The notes under the pieces: model-generated
The model's input: only the letters and a program-made list of their open reading frames with translations
What the model was told of the DNA's origin: nothing
Database searches by the model: none
Translations under genes and position numbers: made by a program
Part shown: in pieces, positions 1 through 7,585 of the stretch
How positions within the stretch are numbered: the stretch's first letter is position 1
Layout of the letters: each line of letters begins with the position of its first letter
NCBI GenBank assembly: GCA_002415895.1
Contig: DIAV01000128.1
Location: 348 to 10,710, forward strand
Source: Anaerolineales bacterium UBA5069
GTDB taxonomy: Bacteria > Chloroflexota > Anaerolineae > Caldilineales > Caldilineaceae
DNA length: 10,363 bases
Direction of reading: 5' to 3'

Positions 1-1040
<1,040 letters not shown>

Positions 1041-1090
1041 CCCGCAGCCACCCGGCTGCACAGCTTGCTTGAGTCCCTCTCCTTTGCAGT

Positions 1091-1126
1091 GGATGGGCCG
1101 CCGCACACACGTGCGGCGGCCCATCC
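1091..1126 (+). promoter_or_regulatory. 16-bp perfect GC-rich hairpin after the binding-protein gene
   Basis: GGATGGGCCGCCGCAC (1091-1106) pairs without mismatch with GTGCGGCGGCCCATCC (1111-1126) around an ACAC loop. It starts 50 bases after the stop of the binding-protein gene and ends 155 bases before the isomerase start. No T-run follows on either strand, so it is not a textbook intrinsic terminator. It may be a partial terminator or a barrier to 3' exonucleases that stabilises the binding-protein message. The structure is certain from the sequence; the role is inferred. Confidence 0.7.
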
Positions 1127-1207
1127 CAGGGAGATGCCCCAGCACATTGCTCCTTCACCGGCCTGTCCGCCCCGAAAATCGCTGCACACGCGCCAGCATG
1201 CGCGCAT

Positions 1208-1219
1208 TTTGTTAACGAA
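1208..1219 (+). promoter_or_regulatory. Possible operator palindrome upstream of the isomerase gene
   Basis: TTTGTTAACGAA is a 12-base imperfect palindrome (10 of 12 positions symmetrical, GTTAAC core) in the otherwise uncoded 1127-1267 stretch. It lies 62 bases before the isomerase start. An AT-rich symmetrical site in a GC-rich gap could be a regulator site, but no convincing -35/-10 pair was found beside it. It may be chance. Confidence 0.2.
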
Positions 1220-1267
1220 TCATGCGGCCCTTGAGGCCTGTACGACCCCCATATCCGCTCACCTCTT

Positions 1268-1273
1268 AAGGAG
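1268..1273 (+). promoter_or_regulatory. Shine-Dalgarno site of the isomerase gene
   Basis: AAGGAG lies 8 bases before the ATG at 1282. It is a strong site at ideal spacing and fixes that start codon. Confidence 0.85.
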
Positions 1274-1281
1274 ATAGCACA

Positions 1282-2685
1282 ATGGCACGCGCAACGCTTG
1301 GAGTCATTATTGGTAACCGCGATTTCTTCCCGGATCAACTCGTGACCGAAGCGCGGCGCGACATTGAAACGCTCTTTGCGCAGATGGACATAGCCGCAAT
1401 CATGCTGGACCCATCCGCAACCAAGCTGGGCGGCGTGGAGACGTGGTCCGATTCCAAATTGTGTGCCGATCTCTTTCGCCAGCATGCGCGCGAGATCGAA
1501 GGCGTGCTCGTTTGTCTGCCCAACTTCGGCGACGAAAAAGGGGTTGCCGATACCATCAAGCTGGCAGGGCTGGATGTACCCATTCTTGTGCAGGCCTACC
1601 CTGATCAACTGGATAGCCTGAGTGTGGTGCGCCGCCGCGATTCCTTCTGCGGCAAGGTCTCGGTGTGCAATAACCTGCGCCAGTATGGCTTTGCCTTTAC
1701 GCTGACAGAGGCGCACACGGTGCATCCCCTAAGCGAGGAATTCCGTGGTGAACTTGAGGCTTTCCTGGGCGTTTGCCGCGTGGTGAATGGTTTGCGCACG
1801 GCGCGCCTGGGGGCCATCGGCGCGCGGCCAGCAGCCTTCAACACGGTTCGTTACAGTGAGAAGCTGCTGCAGGCAAGCGGCATTACCGTGACCACGCTCG
1901 ATTTTTCGGAGGTGCTGGGGTGGGTGGCGCGCCTTGCGGATGACGATGCGCGCGTGCTGAAGAAACTGGCCGACATCAAGGCCTATGCCGACTACGGTAG
2001 CGTCCCGCCGGCCTCACTCGTCAAGATGTCCAAGCTGGGCGTTGTAATTGAGAACTGGATGGACGAGAACGATTTGGTTGCCAGCGCGATTCAATGCTGG
2101 AACTCGCTCCAGCGCAATTTTGGCGTCAACGTTTGCACGCTGATGAGCATTATGAGCGAGCGGTTGATGCCCTCGGCCTGCGAAGTGGACATTACAGGCG
2201 TGGTGGCCATGTATGCGCAGCAACTGGCGGCGGCCTCTCCCAGCGCGCTGGTGGACTGGAACAACAACTATGGGGATGACCGCAACAAGTGCGTCTTCTT
2301 CCATTGCGGCAACTGGGCCAAAAGCTTTATTCCCAACGCGCAAATCAGCACAGCGCCCATTCTTGGCAGCACGCTGGGCGAGGAGAACACCTGGGGCGCG
2401 ATGGCAGGCCGCACACCGGCGGGCCCCGTCACCTTTGCGCGCATTAGCACCGACGATGCACACGGCGTCATCCGCACCTATGTGGGTGAGGGGCGCTTCA
2501 CCGATGACAAGCTGGATACCTTTGGCACGCGTGCGGTTGTCGAGGTGCCCAACCTGCAGAACCTCATGCGCTACATCTGCAAGAATGGCTTTGAGCACCA
2601 CGTGAGCATGAACGCATCGAGCACAGCCGCGATTTTGGCGGAGGCATTCTCCACCTATTTCGGCTGGGAGGTCTATCAGCACTAA
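1282..2685 (+). CDS. L-fucose/L-arabinose isomerase superfamily protein
   Basis: Expected to interconvert an aldose and a ketose in the cytoplasm using a divalent metal (family knowledge; the exact sugar is not determinable). The 467-residue length is shorter than E. coli FucI (about 590) and close to the shorter fucose-isomerase-related proteins grouped as COG2407. The N-terminal alpha/beta half begins MARATLGVIIGNRDFFPD with no signal peptide. Likely metal ligands by analogy with the superfamily are Glu301 in SACEVDITG, Asp325 in LVDWNNNYGDD, and a histidine of His439-His440 in FEHHVSMN; His341 in FFHCGNW is another active-site candidate. The ATG is supported by AAGGAG 8 bases upstream. It follows a sugar-binding-protein gene on the same strand across a 241-base gap, so it probably acts on the sugar that transporter brings in. 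It is convergent with the rhamnosidase cluster. It is not the classical rhamnose isomerase RhaA. Confidence 0.82.
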   Translation: MARATLGVIIGNRDFFPDQLVTEARRDIETLFAQMDIAAIMLDPSATKLGGVETWSDSKLCADLFRQHAREIEGVLVCLPNFGDEKGVADTIKLAGLDVPILVQAYPDQLDSLSVVRRRDSFCGKVSVCNNLRQYGFAFTLTEAHTVHPLSEEFRGELEAFLGVCRVVNGLRTARLGAIGARPAAFNTVRYSEKLLQASGITVTTLDFSEVLGWVARLADDDARVLKKLADIKAYADYGSVPPASLVKMSKLGVVIENWMDENDLVASAIQCWNSLQRNFGVNVCTLMSIMSERLMPSACEVDITGVVAMYAQQLAAASPSALVDWNNNYGDDRNKCVFFHCGNWAKSFIPNAQISTAPILGSTLGEENTWGAMAGRTPAGPVTFARISTDDAHGVIRTYVGEGRFTDDKLDTFGTRAVVEVPNLQNLMRYICKNGFEHHVSMNASSTAAILAEAFSTYFGWEVYQH

Positions 2686-2698
2686 AGTGATATTGCGG

Positions 2699-2798
2699 TG
2701 AGAAGGTCTTGACGCGAAGGCGCGAAGGCGCAAAGAAAAGCAACAACAGGCAAGCACGCTTGCCTGTTGTTGCTTTTCTTTGCGTCAAGACCTTCTCA
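2699..2798. repeat. 100-bp near-perfect palindrome with an octamer duplication in one arm
   Basis: The right arm (2758-2798, 41 bases) is the exact reverse complement of the left arm (2699-2755) once a 16-base block is removed from the left arm. That block is two tandem copies of GAAGGCGC at 2716-2723 and 2724-2731. The spacer between the arms is only AC (2756-2757). The element sits 13 bases after the isomerase stop and 47 bases beyond the rhamnosidase stop, between two converging genes. It could form a very stable hairpin in either transcript and so act as a bidirectional transcription barrier. It has the look of a small repeat element rather than a simple terminator: no T-run follows either arm and the arms contain AT-rich and GC-rich blocks. 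Confidence 0.85.
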
Positions 2799-2845
2799 TC
2801 GTGCTTTCAGTGTAGGGTCCATTTCATCTGCGTCTTCACGCTGCG

Positions 2846-5668
2846 TTAGCTGGCAAGCTCCGCAATCACCTTGGTGAGGCTGGCCTGCAGCGCCGGCCCG
2901 CTGGGGCTTAGCCCAATTGCCTGGCGCAGCGTGACGGTTGGCTGGCCCTCAATCATGTTCTTGAAGTCCAGGTGCTCGCGCGCGATGGTCTCCATGATGG
3001 TGTCAAAGACCGTCTGATTCTCGATCAGGTCCTCAATTGTGCTGTCAAGCGTCAACGGCGCCATGGCGTTGCTGGGTGCGCTGTAGGCGTAGGACCAACT
3101 GTGCGACCCCGCGCCCACCTCTACGGGGTCCCCTTCCTGCCCGGGCAAGTAGACGGTGGCGCTGCTGTTGGCGGGCACTTCAACCTCAACCGTAATCATG
3201 CCGCCTTCAATGCGCCACGCGCTGGCCGCCATGCCGTAGGGCGTGCGGTGGCGCGCCTGGGCAAAGGCAAGCTGGCCGCCCGGGACGGGCCGAATCACAA
3301 TGCGGCGGTAGCCCGGCTCGGCCGGGGCCAGCCCGGCCACCGTGCGGTGCAGCCAGTCGGCAACCGCACCCAGCGCGTAATGGTTAAACGAGGTCATTTC
3401 GCCGGGGTTAATCGCGCCATTGGGCAGCATGCTGTCCCAGCGCTCCCAGATTGTGGTGGCGCCCATGGTGACGGGGTAGAGCCACGAAGGGCAACTCTCC
3501 TGCAGCAGCAGGCGGTAGGCTGCCGCGTACTCACCCGCATCGCAGAGCGCATCGCAGACGAGCGGCGTGCCCACAAAGCCGGTGCTGATGTGATAGGCAT
3601 CGCCGCGCACGAGTTCGGCAAGGCGCCGCCCTGCAACGCTGCGCTGTGCGGGCGTTGGCAGCAGGGCAAACTGGAGCGCCAGCGTATAGGCTGTGGTGGC
3701 GTCGCTCACGAGGCGGCCCGCCGGTGTGACATAGGCATTGGCAAAGGCCGCACGCACGTCGCCGGCCAGGGCATGGTAGTGCTGCGCCGTCTCTGCATCG
3801 CCCAGCACAGCGGCAGCCTGTGCCAGCAGCTCGGCGGAGTAAGCGAAGTAGGCCGTAGCCACAATGAAGGGCGCTGTGCGCGCGTCAGCGGCTTTTTCGG
3901 GGGCTGCTTTGGGGTCAAGCCAATCACCAAACTGGAAGCCTTTGTCCCACAGGCGGTTGCTGCCGGCGGCCAGCGCCAGTTGGTTCACCCAGGTGCGCAT
4001 GCTCTCGAACTGTTGCGCCAGAATGGCCTTGTCGCCATAGCGCTGGTAGAGCACCCAGGGCACAACCACTGCGGCGTCGCCCCAGGCGGCCGCGGGCGAA
4101 GGCGGCGGCGCCATGACGTTGGGCACAAAGTAGGGCACAATGCCACCCGCTGCTGCTTGCTCGGCTGCCAGGTCCCCCAGCCATGATTGCAGAAAGCCCG
4201 CGACGTTGTAGAGGAAGGAGGCCGTGGGTGTGAAGACCTGGATATCACCTGTCCAGCCCAGACGCTCGTCGCGCTGTGGGCAGTCGGTGGGCACGTCGAA
4301 GAAGTTGCCGCGCATGCTCCAGATCACATTTTCGTGCAGTTGATTGACAAGCGGATTCGAGCAGGCAAACCAGCCGGTGCGCTCCATGTCCGAGTGGCTG
4401 ACAATGGCACTGATTGCGTTCGCATCGAATGCGCTGGGCCAGCCGCTCACTTCGGCGTAGCGGAAGCCGTGGAAGGTAAAACGCGGCTCCCATGTTTCCA
4501 CTTCGCCGCCGCGCAGTGTGTAGTGATCGGTGACGCGGGCGTAGCGCAGCGGGCGCGTGCAGAGCTCGCCCCCCTCAAGCACCTCGGCAAAGCGCAGGGT
4601 AACAGTCTGCCCCGCAGCGCCCTGTACGCGAATGCGCACTGTACCCACCAGGTTCTGGCCGAAGTCCACAATAGTCTTGCCCGAGGGCGAGGTCGTCACG
4701 GAGACGGGTGCGCGCACTTCCGTGCGGCGCACGGCCGGGCCCGTGGGGGCGACGAGCGTTGTCAGGTCGCGCTCGACAAAGCGCACGCCGTGCCACGTGC
4801 TGTCATCAAAGCCCGCAGATGACCAGCCCGCTTTTTCAAGGCGCGCATCATAGGTCTCGCCGTCGTAAATCTCGCTGGCGAGGATTGGCCCCGTTGCGGC
4901 GCGCCAGTTCGCATCCGTTGCCACAACGGCGCGTGTGCCGTCGGTGTATTCAATTTCCAGTTGGGCCAGTAGCGCGGCACGGTCGCCATAGATATTGCGG
5001 CGACCGTGATGATAGCCAAGGCGGCCGCGATACCAGCCCTCGCCCACCATTGCGCCCAGCGCGTTGCGCCCTGTGTGGAGCAGCGCCGTTACGTCATAGG
5101 TCTGGTAGCGCAGGCGGTGGTCATAGCTCGTCCAGCCCGGGGCCATGACATCATCGCCCACGGCCGCGCCGTTGATTTCGGCCGTGTAGACGCCATGTGC
5201 GGTGATGTAGAGCCGCGCGCGCAGGATGGCGCCCTGCACGTCAAATTCGCGGCGCAGGAGCGGGGCGGGTTGTGCGCGCGTGTTGTCTTCGTCCCAGTCG
5301 GGCGAAACAAAGCGCGCCTGCCATGCATCCGGCTCCAGCAGCCCCACCTCAACGGTCCCGGCGGCGCTCCACGGTGAGGCGACGCCATCTTCGCCCCACA
5401 CCTGCACGCGCACAGTCCGCCGTTCGCGCGACGCCAATGGGGCAAAAGGCCACGCCACCAGCACCGATTCGAACGACGCGATGCGCCCTGTCTGCGCCAG
5501 CGGCGCGCCATCGGCATCAATTGCCTCAATGGCATAGGCTGCCTGTTTCCAGTCCTGTGTTTGCGTCTGCACAATCCATGAGAGGCGGGGTTGCGCTACA
5601 CCAATGCCAAAGGCAGTGGGCAAATGCTCAAAGCGAAGGTCAACAACCTGCGGTTGCATGTCGGCCAT
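2846..5668 (-). CDS. Alpha-L-rhamnosidase, glycoside hydrolase family 78
   Basis: Hydrolyses terminal alpha-L-rhamnose from glycosides or oligosaccharides by an inverting mechanism (GH78 knowledge). The 940-residue protein has an N-terminal fibronectin-like region (about 1-115), the Bac_rhamnosid_N and jelly-roll domains (about 120-430), an (alpha/alpha)6 catalytic barrel (about 430-780) and a C-terminal beta domain (about 780-860). The catalytic signature DCPQRDERLGWTGD at 462-475 carries the expected general acid Glu468 with substrate-binding Asp462 and Asp475. The expected general base is Glu742 in TIWERWDS. WGDAA (529-533), FGDWLDP and SFNHYALGAVADW are further family motifs. There is no signal peptide, so it should act in the cytoplasm on imported rhamnosides. 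Residues about 868-940 form an extra predicted-helical tail. It follows the MalG-type permease after 89 bases. TGAGGA at 5682-5687 lies 13 bases before the ATG, a long spacing; Met4 is a possible alternative start. Confidence 0.93.
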   Translation of the reverse strand: MADMQPQVVDLRFEHLPTAFGIGVAQPRLSWIVQTQTQDWKQAAYAIEAIDADGAPLAQTGRIASFESVLVAWPFAPLASRERRTVRVQVWGEDGVASPWSAAGTVEVGLLEPDAWQARFVSPDWDEDNTRAQPAPLLRREFDVQGAILRARLYITAHGVYTAEINGAAVGDDVMAPGWTSYDHRLRYQTYDVTALLHTGRNALGAMVGEGWYRGRLGYHHGRRNIYGDRAALLAQLEIEYTDGTRAVVATDANWRAATGPILASEIYDGETYDARLEKAGWSSAGFDDSTWHGVRFVERDLTTLVAPTGPAVRRTEVRAPVSVTTSPSGKTIVDFGQNLVGTVRIRVQGAAGQTVTLRFAEVLEGGELCTRPLRYARVTDHYTLRGGEVETWEPRFTFHGFRYAEVSGWPSAFDANAISAIVSHSDMERTGWFACSNPLVNQLHENVIWSMRGNFFDVPTDCPQRDERLGWTGDIQVFTPTASFLYNVAGFLQSWLGDLAAEQAAAGGIVPYFVPNVMAPPPSPAAAWGDAAVVVPWVLYQRYGDKAILAQQFESMRTWVNQLALAAGSNRLWDKGFQFGDWLDPKAAPEKAADARTAPFIVATAYFAYSAELLAQAAAVLGDAETAQHYHALAGDVRAAFANAYVTPAGRLVSDATTAYTLALQFALLPTPAQRSVAGRRLAELVRGDAYHISTGFVGTPLVCDALCDAGEYAAAYRLLLQESCPSWLYPVTMGATTIWERWDSMLPNGAINPGEMTSFNHYALGAVADWLHRTVAGLAPAEPGYRRIVIRPVPGGQLAFAQARHRTPYGMAASAWRIEGGMITVEVEVPANSSATVYLPGQEGDPVEVGAGSHSWSYAYSAPSNAMAPLTLDSTIEDLIENQTVFDTIMETIAREHLDFKNMIEGQPTVTLRQAIGLSPSGPALQASLTKVIAELAS

Positions 5669-5757
5669 TTTGATTTACATATCCTCAATTGACGGTGGGT
5701 GTGTTCTGTATTCGCGCCGGCGTTGCGCTGGACTTGCATCCATGTGGCGGGCGTCGC

Positions 5758-6594
5758 CTAACCCTTGATTGCGCCGGTTGTCATGCCTGCAACGATCTGG
5801 CGCTGGAAGAACATGAACATGATCAGCGGCGGAATCGTGATGACAATCACGTTGGCGAAAAGCAGATTGAAACGTGTATTAAACTGGCTAATGAAACTGT
5901 AGAGTGTGAGTTGCGCAGTCACATTTTCTGCGCCGGGCAGGAAGTAGAGCGGCCCCACAAAATCGTTGTAGACGGCGACCGCCGAAACGACAATCACCGT
6001 AATCATGGCTGGGCGCAGCAGCGGCAGAATCACCCGAAAGAAGAGTTGCGTCGGCGATGCACCGTCAATGATGGCGGCCTCATCAATCTCTTTGGGAATG
6101 CTGGCCATAAAAGTGCGGAAGATGAGCGTGGCAAACGAAAGCTGCAGCGCCACCTCAATGAGGATCAGCCCAATGAGCGTCTTGTAAAGACCAATTTCCT
6201 GAAGCAGGAAGATTGTGGGTACGACAGCGGGCGGGATGATCAGCCCTGCCAGCATCACGGCACTGACAAACGCTGCCATACGATCGCCGCGCCGCTGCAT
6301 GACATAGGCGACAAGCGCAGCCAGAAAGACCAGCAGCGTCACCGAGCCGACGGTGAGCAGCATGCTGTTCCAGAGCGCAAGCCACATGCGGTTGTTGCCA
6401 AAAGCCATGACCTCACGCATGTTTTGCCACAACAGGAAATTTGCCGGCATGCTGAAGGCAAAGGTTGACGCCTCCTTCTGTGTCTTGCCGGCCGTCAGCA
6501 CAATGAAAATGAAGGGCACCACAAAGACGATGCCGATCACCACCAGCGCCACCACATCCAGCCAGATGCGTTTGATGAATTTCCAGAAGCTCAT
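5758..6594 (-). CDS. Carbohydrate ABC transporter permease, MalG type
   Basis: One of the two membrane subunits that form the sugar channel in a CUT1-type importer. The 278 residues are typical for MalG/UgpE/LacG proteins. Membrane segments are seen near residues 12-34, 74-99, 107-130, 138-160, 198-218 and 243-263. The EAA loop, which docks on the ATPase, is at about 167-195 (KEIDEAAIIDGASP then FFRVILPLLRP) and matches the consensus well. The C-terminal FFQRQIVAGMTTGAIKG is characteristic of this subfamily. The ATG overlaps the TGA of the MalF-type gene as ATGA, so the two are translationally coupled; a GGAG lies 8 bases upstream inside the preceding gene. No ATPase gene accompanies it, so it probably shares a MsmK-like ATPase encoded elsewhere. 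Confidence 0.93.
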   Translation of the reverse strand: MSFWKFIKRIWLDVVALVVIGIVFVVPFIFIVLTAGKTQKEASTFAFSMPANFLLWQNMREVMAFGNNRMWLALWNSMLLTVGSVTLLVFLAALVAYVMQRRGDRMAAFVSAVMLAGLIIPPAVVPTIFLLQEIGLYKTLIGLILIEVALQLSFATLIFRTFMASIPKEIDEAAIIDGASPTQLFFRVILPLLRPAMITVIVVSAVAVYNDFVGPLYFLPGAENVTAQLTLYSFISQFNTRFNLLFANVIVITIPPLIMFMFFQRQIVAGMTTGAIKG

Positions 6595-7469
6595 AGTTCC
6601 AACTCCAGCCGGTTAAAGTAGCGCATGAGCGGAAAGACAATGATGGTCACAAGTATGAAAAGCACCACATTGCCTGCGGTGGAAAGCCCATAGAAGCCTG
6701 CCTGGTAATACTTGTAGATCACCGAGGTCAGCACGTCGGAGGCGAAGCCGGGGCCGCCCTTGGTCATTGTCCAGATCAGATCAAAGGTGCGCAGGCCGCC
6801 GATGAAGGAAAGCAGAATCACCGTAAAGGTGGCGTTGCGCGCAAGGGGGATGATGACATGGCGGAACTTGACCCATGCGCCCCCCTCCAGCCGCGCCGCC
6901 TCAAAATAGTCGGTAGGGATGGACAGAATACCGGCAATGAAGATCACCATGGCAATGCCAACGCCCTTCCAGACGTCGACAAGCGCCACCGAATAGAGTG
7001 CCAGCCGGGGATTGCCCAGCCAATCGGGCGTGGGTAGCCCCAGCGTGCCCAGCGCCGTGTTGATCAACCCCACAGAGGGCTGCATGAGCGCAGAAAAGGT
7101 AATGCCCACTGCCACTGTGCTGACAAGCACCGGGAAGAAGATGATGGCGCGAAAGAACCCCGTCAGGCGGATGCGCGATGTGAGCAGCGTTGCCAGCGGC
7201 AGTGCAATGATCACCTTCAGCCCGCTTGTCATGACGGCATAAATGATGGTGTTGCGCAGCCCGGCCGCAAGCATCGGCTCGCCCAGAAAGTTGCGGTAGT
7301 TCTCCATGCCGATAAAGGTGGCATTGAAGAGCGTCCAGCGCGTCAGGCTGAAGTAGAAGGCCAGCACCGTGGGCACAACAAAGAAGACGGCAAAGACGAG
7401 CCCTGCCGGCAGATAGAACCAATTGGGATAAGAGCGCAGAACAGCTAGAGGTCGTTTGGGGTTGCTCAT
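6591..7469 (-). CDS. Carbohydrate ABC transporter permease, MalF type
   Basis: Partner membrane subunit of the MalG-type permease in the same importer. At 292 residues it is the compact UgpA/LacF-like form, without the large periplasmic loop of E. coli MalF. Membrane segments are near residues 17-41, 72-98, 105-128, 157-182, 212-230 and 262-284. The EAA loop at about 185-209 (PTDYFEAARLEGGAWVKFRHVIIPL, split here as PTDYFEAARLEGG and FRHVIIPL) is slightly degenerate, reading LEGG in place of the usual IDGA, as is common for MalF-type subunits. The start ATG at 7467-7469 has a GAGGAG 14 bases upstream, which is rather far; no better in-frame start is apparent. It is separated from the binding-protein gene by 116 bases that include a strong hairpin. 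Confidence 0.93.
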   Translation of the reverse strand: MSNPKRPLAVLRSYPNWFYLPAGLVFAVFFVVPTVLAFYFSLTRWTLFNATFIGMENYRNFLGEPMLAAGLRNTIIYAVMTSGLKVIIALPLATLLTSRIRLTGFFRAIIFFPVLVSTVAVGITFSALMQPSVGLINTALGTLGLPTPDWLGNPRLALYSVALVDVWKGVGIAMVIFIAGILSIPTDYFEAARLEGGAWVKFRHVIIPLARNATFTVILLSFIGGLRTFDLIWTMTKGGPGFASDVLTSVIYKYYQAGFYGLSTAGNVVLFILVTIIVFPLMRYFNRLELEL

Positions 7470-7510
7470 GGGGCCGTGTGGGACTCCTCAACAGTGCGGC
7501 GGGAGAACTG

Positions 7511-7539
7511 TGGGGGCCGGCGCCAATCGCCGGCCCCCA
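7511..7539 (-). promoter_or_regulatory. 12-bp perfect GC hairpin between binding-protein and permease genes
   Basis: GGGGGCCGGCG (7512-7522) pairs perfectly with CGCCGGCCCCC (7528-7538) around a CCAAT loop, and T7511-A7539 adds a twelfth pair. In the transcript it begins 46 bases after the binding-protein stop and ends 41 bases before the permease start. There is no T-run after it. Such intercistronic hairpins can stabilise the upstream message or cause partial termination, giving more binding protein than permease, as known for malE-malF in enteric bacteria. The structure is seen directly; the function is inferred. Confidence 0.75.
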
Positions 7540-7585
7540 AGCACATGACAAAGAGCAAGGTGCAGGTAAGCGGACTACCTGCAGC

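Noticed and set aside
2699..2798. CRISPR or integron-like attachment site
   Set aside because: There is a single palindrome with two tandem octamers, no spacer-repeat pattern and no Cas or integrase gene nearby.
2972..4186. Long open frame (404 codons) on the + strand
   Set aside because: Antisense to the GH78 rhamnosidase; Gly/His/Arg-rich composition without domains.
5669..5757. Separate promoter for the rhamnosidase
   Set aside because: The 89-base gap has an AT-rich patch (GATATGTAAATC on the minus strand) but no properly spaced -35 element, so cotranscription with the permeases is simpler.
5869..5878. GAAACGTGTA inside the MalG-type gene, identical to part of the outer operator
   Set aside because: A 10-base half-site match within coding sequence with no symmetrical partner; likely chance.
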